Assembly (NCBI RefSeq): GCF_050624435.1
Contig: NC_134546.1
Coordinates: forward strand, 11,989,001-12,053,000
Source of the DNA: Tenrec ecaudatus
Lineage: Eukaryota; Chordata; Mammalia; Afrosoricida; Tenrecidae
DNA: 64,000 nt
Direction: 5' to 3'
The translations under genes and the position numbers were made by a program. The notes under the pieces are model-generated. The model saw only the letters and a program-made list of their open reading frames with translations, had not been told where the DNA came from and ran no database searches. Numbering within the stretch: position 1 is the stretch's first letter; the number at the start of each line of letters is the position of its first letter. Below, piece by piece: positions 1 through 10,254 of this stretch.

Positions 1-24
1 TGCTAAGTGTGCAGCTGTTGAAGG

Positions 25-195
25 TAGATGAAGACCTTTCCCCAGAGCCGATAGAGGAAAAAAGGGCCCCCTGGGAGTTGGCACCCTGGATTTGGACTTC
101 TACCCTCCTAAGCTGTGACAGAATACATTTCTGTTGGTAAAAGCCACCCGCATGGGACATTTCTGTTGTAGCAACAGGAGAGAGTGAGGACATTG
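25..195 (+). mobile_element. MLT/MaLR-like LTR fragment, 3' part
   Basis: The text runs 'tttccccagagcc...', 'ggacttctaccctcc', a degraded 'gtgacagaatacatttctgttg' and 'aagccaccc'. This is the familiar order at the 3' end of an old placental LTR whose polyadenylation signal lies before 'tttctgttg'. The same family appears reversed at 61771-62080. No coding content is expected. The family name is from memory; the shared order of motifs is what I see. Confidence 0.5.
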
Positions 196-469
196 AAGAA
201 GTCCTAGCTGCCCATTTCAGGGGCTGCTTCTTGGGTCTTGTCCTTGTTGGAATTTCTATAGTTTTTGATGTGTGACTACTTCCTGGAAGCTGTCTGGTCC
301 ACAGGCTACATTTAGCTGTTTCTATTCAGTCTCTCTGGTCAGCTCTCGCTCTCTTGAACTCCTCCCCGAAGGTCCCATCCTTACCTCTTGCCTCTGTTCA
401 CACGGTATGCTCATAACTCCCTAAAGTTTTCATCTGTGGATAAATTGCTTTGACCTTGTTGTCTGTCTC

Positions 470-650
470 GAGCCCAACCTACCCTTAATTGAATCAGTCA
501 TTCCAACTGCTCTCCTTTCCTAACCAGTTCTATGCACAGCATCCCCATCTACCCATCGGTTGCTTCCCTCAGAAACCTCAGGGACCTTTCTTTGTCTGAT
601 TTCTGCCACGCTTGTCAACACGTCCATCCTAAAGCCCTGCGGATCTTCTT
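470..650 (-). repeat. Ancient mammalian repeat, left half, split by L1
   Basis: Pyrimidine-rich text ('ctcagggacctttctttgtctga', 'cgtccatcctaaagccctg') matches a widespread old mammalian repeat whose continuation starts at 2392. It resembles the opposite strand of the repeat at 63375-63690. The L1 at 651-2391 interrupts it, and both halves share the duplicated target sequence. Family assignment is tentative. Confidence 0.4.
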
Positions 651-2391
651 CTTGTTTTTTAAAACATTTTATTAGGGGCTCATACAACTCTTATCACAAT
701 CCATACATCTACATATATCAATTGTATAAAGCACATCTGTGCATTCTTTGCCCTCATCATTTTCAAAACATTTGCTCTCCACTTAAGTCCTTTGCATCAG
801 GTCCTCTTTTTTCCCCCCTCTCTCCCTGCTCACCCCTCCCTCATGAGCCCTTGATAATTTATAGATTATTATTTTGTCATATCTTGCCCTATCCGGCGTC
901 TCCCTTCACCCCCTTTTCTGTTGTCCGTCCCCCAGGGAGGAGGTCACATGTAGATCCTCGTAATCGGTTGCCCCTTTCCAACCCACTCACCCTCTACTCT
1001 CCCAGTATTGCCCCTCACACCCCTGATCCTGAAGGTATCATCCACTATGGATTCCCTGTGCCTCCAGCTCCTGTATGCACCAGTGTACAACCTCTGCTCT
1101 ATCCAGACTTGCAAGGTAGAATTCGAATCATGGTAGTGGGGGGAGGGGGGTTGGGGAGGAAGCATTTAAGATCTAGGGGAAAGCTGTATTCTTCATCGGT
1201 GCTACAGCACACCCTGACTGACTCATATCCTCCCCTAGACCCCTCTGCAAGGGGATCTCCAGTGGTCGACAAATGGGCTTTGGGTCTCCACTCTGCACTT
1301 CCCCCTTCATTCACTATGGTAAGACTTTGTTTTTGGATGATGCCTTATACCTGATCCCTTTGGCACCTCATGATCGCACAGGCTGGGATTCTTCTTCCAT
1401 GTAGGCTTTGTTGCTTCTGAGCTAGATGGCCGCTTGTTCACCTTCAAGCCTTTAAGACCCCAGACACTATCTCTGTTGATAGCCGGGCACCATCAGCTTT
1501 CTTCACCACATTTACTTGTTCACCCGCTTTGTCTTCAGCAATTGTGTTGGGAGGGTGAGCACCATAGAATGCCAATTTAATAGAAGATAATATTCATGCA
1601 TTGAGGGAGTGCTTGAGTAGAGGCCCAAGGTCCTTCTGCCACCTTAATACTAAACTTATAAATATAGACACATAGATCTATTTCCCCATTTTCATATATA
1701 TATTTGCATGTACATGTCTTTGTCTAGACCTCCATAAATGCCCCTTGACTCTCAGCTCTTTCCTCTATTTCCCTTGACTTTCCTCCTGCCCCACTATCAT
1801 GCTCCGTCCCCACCTGGGTTACAGCTATACCTCTTCTTTACGTAACCTTACACTTGATCATTCCTTACCAGGCCTGCCACTCCCTCCTCACCACCAATTT
1901 GGATCCCATGTTGTTCCCTTGTCCCTGTGTTTATTAACACCACTTCCTCACCCCCCACCGCCCCCTATCCCAAGTCCCCCCGGAATTGTCGGTCCCGTTG
2001 TTTTTCCTCCAGATAGTTCATACAGCCTGTCTTATTTAGACAGACCTGTGGAGATAATAACATGCACAAAAACAAGACAGAGGAAAACAAAGCAACAGTA
2101 TACAACCAGACAACAAAACTACAACAAACCACTGACAAAGAACAAAACAAAACACATCAAGAAAGAAAAGCTTTGAGTTAGTTCAAGGATCGTTTGTTGG
2201 CTTTTAGGAGTGTTTTCCAGTCCAGTTTGTTGGGGCACCACGCCCTGGCCCCAAAGTCCACTTTCAGCGTTCCCTGGGGACCTTGCTGCTCCATCCGTTG
2301 CTGTTCCGCTGCACTCGCCCAGTGCTTCGCCTCGGTGTGTGGGATCGGTCAGGTGTAATTCGCACACTGTGTCTCCGGTGCGTCCCCTGCA
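651..2391 (-). mobile_element. 5'-truncated L1, 3' UTR only
   Basis: A poly-T start at 655 is followed by 'attttattaggggctcatacaactcttatcac', the reverse of an L1 tail with AATAAAA. The text parallels the 3' UTR of the full-length L1 at 21384-24235 throughout, including the A-rich tract at 2060-2170. A 15-bp target duplication, CCTG(C/T)GGATCTTCTT, lies at 636-650 and 2392-2406 with one mismatch, so the insertion is 1741 bp. No ORF2 is included. On the sense strand, 944-1314 carries the recurrent open frame discussed in the findings. The plus strand is also open for 264 codons (560-1354), most likely by composition. Confidence 0.85.
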
Positions 2392-2585
2392 CCTGTGGAT
2401 CTTCTTACGAGCTTTCATTTCCGAAGGTCACCTAGAGCTGGAATTCACTCCCCTTCGACTGTGGCTTAAATTAGCGCAGAGTTTGTCTTCCTCATTTCCT
2501 GCGTCTAGTCGTTCATTGATCGACTCCGCCTTCCACACAGCTGCCCAAGTCATCTTCCTATACTGCAGATTTGATGAGCGCTTTG
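2392..2585 (-). repeat. Ancient mammalian repeat, right half
   Basis: Continuation of the repeat at 470-650 after the L1 insertion. 'ccttccacacagctgcccaagtcatcttcctatactgcagatttgatgag' resembles the 'ccacacagcagccagagtgatctttctaaaatgc' block of the old mammalian family. Confidence 0.4.
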
Positions 2586-2626
2586 TCCATTAAAAAAAAA
2601 ATCAAGGGGACGCCTCGTAGATTGCT

Positions 2627-3050
2627 GTTATTTTTAGGTGCTCTTGCGTCGGTTCTGACTCATAGCGCCCATTGGTACCACAGAACAAAATGTCACCTGG
2701 TCTGGCATCGTCTTCACAATTTTCTTAGGTTGGAGGCCGTTGTTGAGCCATGGTGTCAATCCATTGTGTCCATGATCTTCCCTTGTTTGCTGACCTGCTC
2801 CTCTACCAAGCACGACGTCCACTACAGAGACTGATCCCCCAGGATAGGTCGAAAGGATGTGGGACAAGTGCGCCGTCCTTGACTCTAGGGAGCACTCTGG
2901 GTATGTATCTTCCAAGACAGATTGTCCTTGTTCTTTGAGCAGCCCACAGGACTTTCAGTCTTCTTCACTAGCTCCCCAATTTGAATGCCTCAGTTTCTCT
3001 GTCTTCCTTCCAATCACCCAGCTTTTGCATGCAGATGAGCCATAATACTG
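2627..3050 (-). pseudogene. Afrotherian RTE LINE, ORF2 C-terminal remnant
   Basis: Read from the minus strand this is the end of the RTE reverse transcriptase ORF and the shared SINE-like 3' end. The plus strand gives 'gtcggttctgactcatagcgccc' (3' end), then 'ggtgtcaatccattgtgtcc', 'ctctaccaagcacgacgtcc', 'gggagcactctgggtatgtatcttccaagacagatt' and 'cttttgcatgcagatgagcc'. The same order occurs in the other RTE copies here. Frameshifts and stops prevent any long product. Confidence 0.75.
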
Positions 3051-3744
3051 TGATTCAGCCCTTTCTGAACTTGGTGAAATCTTTCTCTGGCCTTCAGAGA
3101 CCTTCTCTGGCCCTCCAAGCCCTGCTTCTCTCCCTCCCCCTCCCCACCCCGCTTGTTACTCACTTCCTGGCCGCTGGACTTGGCACATTGGTCCTATGCT
3201 GGTGAAGCAGCGGTCACATCACATCGTTAACCCCTGAATCACAGGCCATCCTCCTCCGTGATGAGTTCCTTGTGGATGAGGCAGCGGTCACTCAGCTCTC
3301 TGTCCTCAGGACTTCGCACCAGGCCAGGCACAGAGGGGTCATTTGTGAACCTTTGGCTAATGGCTTCAAGCTTGTTGGGTCGCTGACCTTTGAAAGGTAC
3401 AGATGGTAGACTGCTAACTTCCTGCTCTGCTGCAGCCACAGCTAAAATGATATTGTATCCATGCTCAACTTCCAGATCGACCTCAGTGTTCGAGCCTCAG
3501 ACATACATCTTAGACAGATTACGGAACCCAACTCCTTGACATTAGGATGCTCTTGGCATTTCAATGATAAATCCGGAAAGAATGGACCTCTTGAAGACAG
3601 TTGTTTGTTTTTTCACCTACAAATAGGCAGTCAATGTTAGTATAGGTGCTGCCGAAGCGAGCACCCAAGAGGCCGTCATACGGCAAATGAAAATGAAGAT
3701 CATTCTCATTCATGAGCAAGGGTTCCGGTACTGTCACACCCCTT
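3051..3744. other. Unrecognised sequence
   Basis: Contains a C-rich pyrimidine run near 3120-3150 and a T-rich run near 3605. No repeat family, splice-bounded exon or long frame is convincing. The frames here are under 75 codons. Confidence 0.3.
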
Positions 3745-3945
3745 CACCAAGTGCTTGGGAGTGTTGGTGGCTAGTGAGTGACAGGTGAGGCTCAACCCAC
3801 CGGCCTCTCAGGGCAGAAAGATGAGGCGTCCTGCTCCCGTCCAGATCTACAGGCTCAGAATCCCACAGAGGGCAGTTCTGTTCTGTCTTGTCGGGTCATT
3901 CTGGGCCTCTAGGCTGTAATCGACTCAATGGCAGGGAGTTTTTAA
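3745..3945 (+). mobile_element. AfroSINE, degraded
   Basis: A diverged head 'gttggtggctagtgagtgaca' is followed by 'caacccaccggcctctcagggcagaaagatgagg', 'cagttctgttctgtcttg' and the 3' motif 'gtaatcgactcaatggca'. Motif order and length of about 200 bp fit AfroSINE. The A box is largely lost. Confidence 0.7.
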
Positions 3946-4044
3946 TTTTTTTAATTGTTTTCACCATCTGCTTTGGGATCTCAGCTCATTCCTTCTACTT
4001 TAGAGCAGGACTTTGACCCAGTATAAACGGAACTGCTGAGAATT

Positions 4045-4105
4045 TACAGTCCCACCCTAGATATACTGAACCAGAATCTGTATTTTAACAAGATCGTATA
4101 GAGTG
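4045..4105 (+). mobile_element. MER5A-like hAT fragment
   Basis: 'cagtcccaccctagatatactgaaccagaatctg' followed by 'tattttaacaagatc' matches the core of the nonautonomous hAT-Charlie element MER5A. It is a short fragment with no terminal repeat or target duplication visible. Confidence 0.55.
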
Positions 4106-4164
4106 ATTTTTTTTGGGGGGTGTGGGGCGTATGGTAGCATTCATGTTAATTAAAAAAAAAAACC

Positions 4165-4780
4165 AACAGTGGTTTCCTACATGGTTCATCCTTTTGTGTT
4201 TGACTAACTTCATGTAGAACAATGTCCTCCAAATACACGATGTGCTTCAGTTTCATCATTCTATTTTAGCGACGGGTAGTATTCAGGTGTGTTATGCACC
4301 AAAGGTTAACTACCCAGCCTTCCATTAATGGGCATTTGTGTTGTTCCCATCACCTCACTGTTGTGAATAGAGCTGTGATGAGCGTGGGAGGGCCTGCATC
4401 AGCTCCTGCTTTGCTCCTTGTTTGTGTAGGGTCGATACAACATAGAGGGATTGCTGGGTCTTACAGTGTTTCTATTCCTAGTTGTTGGAGGACGCGCCAT
4501 ACTCCGTTCACAGTGGTTGGAGAGCTTGACAATCCTACCAGCCGTGTCTGAGGGCTCAATCACACCGCATCGTCTCTAGAATCTGTCACTTTGGTTTTTT
4601 TGAACTGTGCTAGCATTGCTGGTGTGAGGTAGTATTTTATCGTTTTGAATTGCATCTCTTGAATGGCTAGTGATCGCAAGCATTTCTTCACAGTTTGTTG
4701 GCTGTCTTCTTAGGAGAACTGTCTGCTCATGTTCTATAGAGTGATGCTTGCAGATCTCTAGGTGAGTCTTAGGGATATGT
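4165..4780 (-). mobile_element. Old L1 fragment, ORF2 end and 3' UTR
   Basis: Plus-strand text 'ccttccattaatgggcatttgtgttgttcccatcacc', 'attgctgggtcttacagtg', 'ttgaattgcatctcttgaatggctagtgatcgcaagcatttcttcac' is the reverse of the region around an L1 ORF2 stop. It aligns by eye with 24330-24840 in the full-length L1 but is more diverged. Poly-T/A tracts at 4090 and 4150 bound it on the left. Confidence 0.65.
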
Positions 4781-5255
4781 GATGAGCCAGAAAGTTCCCG
4801 TTGCTTACCAAGTTCATTTTGGGCTAGTTTACAAAACATTGTTGCTTTTCCCAATCCAAGATGTGTCTCTGTTGAAGTTGCTGGGCACTGGGCCGCGGTG
4901 GGATGGTTTGTCATAGGCAGCAAAGCCCTTTTGCGTTCGAGTTCGGTGATCAGAGGGTCTCTGTGGTTTCTGGATGGTTTTCAGGGATTCTTAGAACCCC
5001 CAAAAGTGATCTGGCCAATTTGGGGTGAAAGTAAAATTTAAAGGATGTGCTGGAGAACCATCATTGGCTTGGGCCAGTTTCTTCGAGGAATTTCTGATGT
5101 TAAAAGTGGTGAGAACCACTAGCTCGGAGTCATACAAATTGGAGACATTGGAATGTGCACTGCATTTCTCTCACCTAGGACACCATGGAAAGAATGTGAG
5201 CAGGGGCGGTCATTTCTAGCTAGGTTCCCTTGTCACCTTCTGTGTGACTTTGGGC
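4781..5255. other. Mostly unrecognised sequence
   Basis: The only hint is 'cttctgtgtgactttgggcatct' near 5235, which resembles the MIR core ('tgtgtgaccttgggcaagtc'). It is too short to call. Otherwise nothing recognised. Confidence 0.3.
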
Positions 5256-5263
5256 ATCTAGAT

Positions 5264-5463
5264 CCGTGGTTCTCAACCTGTGGGTCTGGAGCCTTTTTGG
5301 GGCCAAATGATCCTTTCACAGGGGTCGCCCGATTCATAGCGGTAGCAAAGTTATAGTTATAAAGTAACAAAAGTAATTTTATGGTTGGGCGGGGGGGGGG
5401 GGGGCACCACAACCTGAGGAACTATATTAAAGGGTCGAGCATTGGGAAAGTTAAGAACCACTG
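5264..5463. mobile_element. SPIN nonautonomous hAT transposon (MITE)
   Basis: A 200-bp element with terminal inverted repeats: the left end reads 'ccgtggttctcaacct' and the right end 'aagttaagaaccactg'. It is flanked by an exact 8-bp duplication, ATCTAGAT, at 5256-5263 and 5464-5471, as hAT transposases make. Internal text ('gatcctttcacaggggtcgcc', 'aagtaattttatggttggg', 'caccacaacctgaggaactatattaaagggtcg') matches my memory of SPIN ('SPace INvader') and its rodent relative URR1. It encodes no protein and would have depended on a SPIN transposase. A run of 14 G at 5391-5404 is a later expansion. Confidence 0.85.
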
Positions 5464-5639
5464 ATCTAGATGGTAAAACGAGAAAGCTTTAGCCCACACT
5501 GGCAGGTGAAATGATTTGACTTTAAACAGCCTCCTGCTCTGGTTAGAAGCCCTGAAACATTGCTGCCAGGGACGGTCAGCCCTGATTCAGAAGAGAGCTG
5601 TTCTGAATGCTGGTATGGAGCTGTGGCAGGCGCGTGTGT

Positions 5640-5750
5640 GTGTGTGTCCTGGGTCCTGGGTAGCAGCCTTGACAACCCGATGGGTAGCTCTACTCTGATG
5701 CCAGGGTCGCTATGAGTCAGAATCGACTCAATGGCATTGGGTGGGGTAGG
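5640..5750 (+). mobile_element. AfroSINE 3' half
   Basis: 'ccctgggt...agcagccttgacaacc', then 'agctctactctgatgccagggtcgctatgagtcagaatcgactcaatggca', is the conserved 3' part. The head upstream (about 5550-5640) is too degraded to trace and is interrupted by a TG run. Confidence 0.7.
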
Positions 5751-6505
5751 CCCAGGGTGGGAGGTGACCGGTAATCCAGGAACTTTCTAAGAGAGAGAAA
5801 GATGCAGTGGACCTCCTGTAACCAACTGCCAAGGCAGGACTTGGTCTTTTTTTTTTTTTTTTGGACTTGGTCTTATTAAGCAGGGATCTAGCCAACTCTG
5901 GTGAAGGCAAGTCACAGCCCCAGCAGGCTCCCTAAGGCACAGCAGGCCTGGAGCAGCATCCTGGCCATAATGTCGGCCGTGGACCACAGCGCTACCAGCA
6001 GAGGCTTTTACTTCCCTTTGTTTGCTGGGAGCAGCGCTTCCAACCGGCGCGTTCACCTTTGCTTTTCCATACGGAATCAGTCTCTCCACGGGAAAGGCAT
6101 CTCCTCAGGCACCCGATGGAGAGTGAAGGGATCATGCCTGGCGGCATTCCCTGGCTTAACAAGGCTCCACTAGAAAGCTCCAGAGAGCTGCTTCCTTTGC
6201 CAGCATCTCAGGTGCAAGTGCTGGAGAGCTAATTGGCCAGTGAAGTACAGAGCACCCTACTGTAAAGTACAGAGAGTCCCGGCGTACAGACGAGATCTGT
6301 TCTGAACTGCGTCCTTAAGGATGTGGAGAGACTTTGGTCAGGTGCATATTGTTCTTAGGTGGTGTTTCTTTAATGAGAGAAAAGGCTGCAAACCTTTTCA
6401 ATGAGTTAAAAGTGACACAAGAAGTCAGGGAAAGTGATTGTGACGAATCTGTGGCCATTAGGAGTGGCTCCACTCCTGTCACAGTGAGGGGAAATGTTCC
6501 TACTA
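5751..6505. other. Unrecognised sequence
   Basis: Holds a 16-T run near 5850 with 'acttggtctt' on either side, a possible short duplication or retroposed tail. Frames of up to 100 codons occur on the minus strand (5787-6089) but share no family feature. No exon is supported. Confidence 0.3.
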
Positions 6506-6507
6506 TT

Positions 6508-7137
6508 GAAGGGCCAGAGGCACTGCTCAATGTGAAAAACCCCGCATCCTCACAACTGGGCCAACAGGGAACATCGTGATAAATGGAAAAAAAGGTTAAC
6601 GTTGTCAAGGATTTTGTCTTGCTATGGTGTTCAATCAATGCTCACAGTGCTGAGTAAAATCTGCATAAGACTTATTTAAAGTGCTGAAAAGAAAATATGT
6701 TACTTTGAGCGCTAACGGGTGCCTGACCTAAGCCATGGCCTTTTCAATTGCCTGGTTCCCCTGAGAAAGCGGAAGCTTGAAGGAGGATTGACTGAAGCAG
6801 AATCGGTGCACTTGAATTGCGGTGAAGACTTTTGAAAGTACCACAGGCTGCTTGCTATAAGAACAAACAAATCTGTTGTGGAAGAAGTACAACCAGAATA
6901 CTCCTGAGAGGCCAGGATGGAGAGGCTTGGTCTCTCAGACTTTGGGCATGTTGTCGGGAGAGGCCAGTCCTTGGAGAAGGACATCAGGTTTGGGAAAGTA
7001 GAGAGGCTGTGAAAGGAGGAAGGCCCTGGGAGAGATGGAATGACACGGTGGCTACCACAGTGGGGTCAAACATAGGCACTGTGAGGATGGCACAGGCTTG
7101 GGTAGTGTTTCACCCTGTTGTACACCGGTGGCTATGA
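6508..7137 (+). pseudogene. Afrotherian RTE ORF2 C-terminal remnant
   Basis: Plus-strand text follows the RTE reverse-transcriptase C-terminus: 'cctcacaactgggccaacagg', 'gttgtcaaggattttgtcttgc', 'cctgacctaagccatggccttttcaattgcc', 'acaaatctgttgtggaagaagtacaaccagaat', 'gggcatgttgtcgggag', 'ggagaaggacatcaggtttggg'. It ends in the AfroSINE-like tail 'gtggctatgagatg'. The decoded C-terminal block, with 'LQPECSLEARMARL'-type text in related copies, is broken by frameshifts and stops. The catalytic RT domain upstream is absent, so it cannot retrotranspose. The MaLR-like LTR at 7140 abuts its 3' end. Confidence 0.75.
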
Positions 7138-7139
7138 GA

Positions 7140-7557
7140 TGTCAATCATTTGGACATCATTTGATGTCCTCATTTGGAGGTGCTAAGGAGATAAATAGCT
7201 CACTGGAGGTAGGACACATGCTCACTCCCTGCCAGAAATCCCTGTGGAGAAGCCACATGGAGAGAGGCTGATAGCTGGAGAAGCCACATGGAGACCCCTG
7301 CCAGCGCTGAGATGCTTAAAACCCCACTGGATCCACAAGACTTCCCAGCCACTGGCCTGTGATCTTCCCGTGTTCGGCATCATTGCATGTGTTTCGTGCA
7401 TCTGAAGAGGACTTTATAGGTTGGTATGGGACATATGGGCTAATATCAGACTTATGGACTTGATCTGGATCAACCTTCAACTGCTCTTCTATGTAAAACT
7501 CCTACACACATATGAGTGTCTATGGATTTGTTTCTCTGGTCTACCCAGACTGACACA
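7140..7557 (+). mobile_element. MaLR-like LTR (family B)
   Basis: Carries the family B order: 'ctcatttggaggtgctaaggagataaatagc', 'gagacccctgccagcgctgagatgc', 'catcattgcatgtgtttcgtg', 'gacatatgggctaatatcagac', 'tatgagtgtctatggatttgtttctc'. It ends 'ctacccagactgacaca' (TG...CA type). The 5' end is truncated. The TG...CA ends and 5-bp duplications of other copies, and a MaLR-like start in the copy at 51574, support an ERVL-MaLR LTR. No internal coding region is attached. Confidence 0.6.
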
Positions 7558-7608
7558 TGCTCCTTGCTGAATGAGAGAGAGATGATGCTGAGCGACTGCT
7601 CGGGTTTG

Positions 7609-7796
7609 TCTTCATGCATATTACATTCAGGTTTGCTACAACGAGTGTTTGTTACAACGAGTGTTACAACGAGTGTTTGTCTTCATGCATATTACATTCA
7701 GGTTTGCTACAACGAGTGTTTGTTACAACGAGTGTTACAACGAGTGTTTGTCTTCATGCATATTACATTCAGGTTTGTTACAACGAGTGTTTGATT
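7609..7796 (+). repeat. 71-bp minisatellite, 2.6 units
   Basis: Units start with 'tcttcatgcatattacattc' at 7609, 7680 and 7751, giving a period of 71 bp. Each holds smaller repeats of 'gttacaacgagtgt'. Units are nearly identical, the main change being 'tttgcta' to 'tttgtta' in the third. The array begins about 50 bp after the LTR. Because 71 is not a multiple of three, all three forward frames stay open across it; these frames are a by-product. Confidence 0.95.
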
Positions 7797-8217
7797 TGCA
7801 GTGGAGGAATATTTATTTCCAAATCTGCCAAGTGCTTCTCAAGGCAGCCTCCACATGGCGTTTAATTGCTAAACCCACTTCTTCTGACTCAGCGTCTGTT
7901 TGGGAAAATATCTAGAGATACAAAAAATGTGGAGGACCAGCAAGTCGGGTCCAGATGCTTCTCCATGCCTAATAGAATGTCCACCCCAAGGTGGGAGCTG
8001 AGCAACTCCCTGGCGTGTCACAGGTGGGTGGGTTTCTCATCACTAAAGCTGTGCCCTATTGTACTAAAATTATAATCTGTGAATAAGCAGTGAAGTAGAG
8101 TCATTGGGCTGAGCTGACTCACTGCCAGCAACTGGGACCAGGTCTCAGGAATGGCTTCACGTCACAGTCCACTTGGGCAAGAGGGGAAATGTAGCAAAGG
8201 CCCCATGGGAGACCTGC
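7797..8217. other. Unrecognised sequence
   Basis: No repeat or coding signal recognised between the minisatellite and the next LTR. Confidence 0.3.
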
Positions 8218-8770
8218 TGTGTAGACAGGGTTCTCTAGAGAAACAAAACCAGAACATGAATAATTATATATATATATATTTATACAGATAGATAACATAA
8301 GAAATATACAGTTAATTAAATTATAAAGCAGTACACATGGCTCAGTGTAACTCACTCCCGTGAGACAGTTGTGAGACACTGGCAGTCCTTCAAGTCTTGA
8401 GGGCCAACGGGTAGTCCTCTGTAGAACAATTCAGGCTATCCTGGCACAGGCAGCAAACAGCAAGGCAGGTCACCAACAGTCAGCCAGATGACAGGGTCTG
8501 ACAGTCCCCAGCTCAAGATGTAAATTCTAACAGTGTGGGGTCGTAAAGGAACCTCAAATTACAGCGACACAGTTCACAGGCTAGGCGTCCCACGGGTAGT
8601 GTAGCTTGTAAATTGGGGCGCAGAACAAGCAAGGTAGCCACACACTGGTCCAATGATCAAAGAGCAAGAGACAAGAGAGGTGAGGCTCACCGAGCTATTT
8701 ATCTCTCCGCCCTTCAATTAATCCCATGAGTGTTTATCGACCAGGTTGGCACAATAAACTAACTGCCTCA
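8218..8770 (-). mobile_element. MaLR-like LTR, second subfamily
   Basis: Plus strand starts 'tgtgtagacagggttctctagagaaacaaaacc' with a TA-rich tract and ends 'gaccaggttggcacaataaactaactgcctca'. Reversed, this is a TG...CA LTR beginning 'tgaggcagttagtttattgtgccaacctgg' and ending with 'tttgtttctctagagaaccctg'. The end is shared with family B and the start resembles MLT1. It lacks coding capacity. Confidence 0.6.
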
Positions 8771-9239
8771 CCTGCCCTGGCTCTGCTGGTGTCGCTTCTG
8801 TGGCAAACTGGCCTCGGGCTCGCTTACCACCCTGTCCCTCTTTCCTTGTAGAAGAAGGATTACGCCACACCAGCCCTCACGGATTCAGGCTGTAGATTCG
8901 ATGAGAAATAGCGAAAAACCAGGGTGTTCGACTTTGACATCATGAGCTCAGCATGGCCTCCCGGAGGGTCCTCGACTCTAGAGCATGTAGTCTACAATCC
9001 ATGTCTGAGGTCATGGCTTTGGGGTCGTGGTAGGCGTAGGTATTCCTCCTGCAGTGGCATGGGCTGTTTCACCAAATCCTGTATTTTTCGGCAGGTGAGA
9101 TTACCCAGACATCTTCTAGCTGAAGCTTCAGTGCTCCGAGGCTTGTTAGGCCTACCGGCTCTTGTGAAGTGTAGTTGTGGGGACCTCGACTTGGGTCATA
9201 AGAGACTGAATGTGTCATACGATTGCCTCGCTGGTTTCT
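8771..9239. other. Unrecognised sequence
   Basis: Nothing recognised. A plus-strand frame of 130 codons (8924-9316) runs into the L1 tail and has no family resemblance. Confidence 0.3.
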
Positions 9240-9400
9240 TGGGAGCATGGGAGGGAGGTTGGGGGAAGTGGAGGGGGCTAACAATGATGCTTATCAGAAT
9301 GAAGACAATCTTCTGAAAGTCATTGTGGTGATGGTTGTCCAACCCCTCCTGATGATTGGATTGTATGACATGTCAATAAAATTAGTTTTTTAAAAAGAAA
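9240..9400 (+). mobile_element. Old L1 3' end
   Basis: 'gggaagtggagggggctaacaatg', 'gtcattgtggtgatggttgtccaacccc', 'attgtatgacatgtcaataaaattagttttttaaaaag' is the eutherian L1 tail with a polyadenylation signal and A-rich end. Confidence 0.6.
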
Positions 9401-10254
9401 AACCGAATGAGCAAAATGGGGGGAATAAAGCCTCCAAGTGATCCCTACTGAGATGTCCCCATGACAAATGTAGGATGGTGGCCGTGACCATGAATGAAGG
9501 GAACACCGCTATCAATTCCATTAGGCTTTCGTGGTAATGATTTATTTTAGAAGAATTAATACCAGACTAGTCCCAAGGAGTTAGAAATTAAAGATGTCCC
9601 GAATGTCCACCAACTCTTCTAAGATACTACTTACTCTGCTTCATTCTGCCCCCTGACTGCCTCCCCTCGTCCCTTGGATACATTCCCGCACGTCCCTGGC
9701 CTCTGACATTTGCCGCACTGTCCCACAGAAACTCATGACATTTTGAGGATGTGTGTCGCGTGGTGGTGGGGGCTCTGTAGCCCCAGATCTGAAGGTCAGG
9801 CAGAGGTGATCCAAATGTGGGGTCCAGAGCTAGAGCCAAAATGTTCCAAAGTCAAAGCAGGTCTTGGGAAAAGGAGGTCTGGCTTTCCAGGTGAGGAGAC
9901 GTGTGTTAGCACCGTGTCACGATACCATTACATGTCCAAGCAAAACATAGGATGGTGTCTTCAGTCACACCCTCTAGTAAGGCAGAGTTAAAGATGCCCT
10001 CAAGGAAACAAAGGCTGTGGCTTGATTCACACCCTCTCCTAAAGTCAGGTCTCAATCCCACCCTATTCCTGTGTGTTAGTAGAGAATACTTTCCAAAATG
10101 AACTATAGCCACAGGTGTGCAAAGTCCAGAATTATAACATAAGGGATTATGGCTCGATGGCCATATCAATTGACTATAATGCAAGTATCACTTTGGATTC
10201 ATGCATCATATTAATTGATCAATGTTTCTTTTCCTTTCTTATAGACTGGTTCCC
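9401..10254. other. Mostly unrecognised, possible LTR family C trace
   Basis: The stretch 9880-10090 contains 'ccctcaaggaaacaaaggctgtggcttgattcacaccctctcc', which loosely resembles 45800-45850 in LTR family C. The rest is unassigned. Confidence 0.3.
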
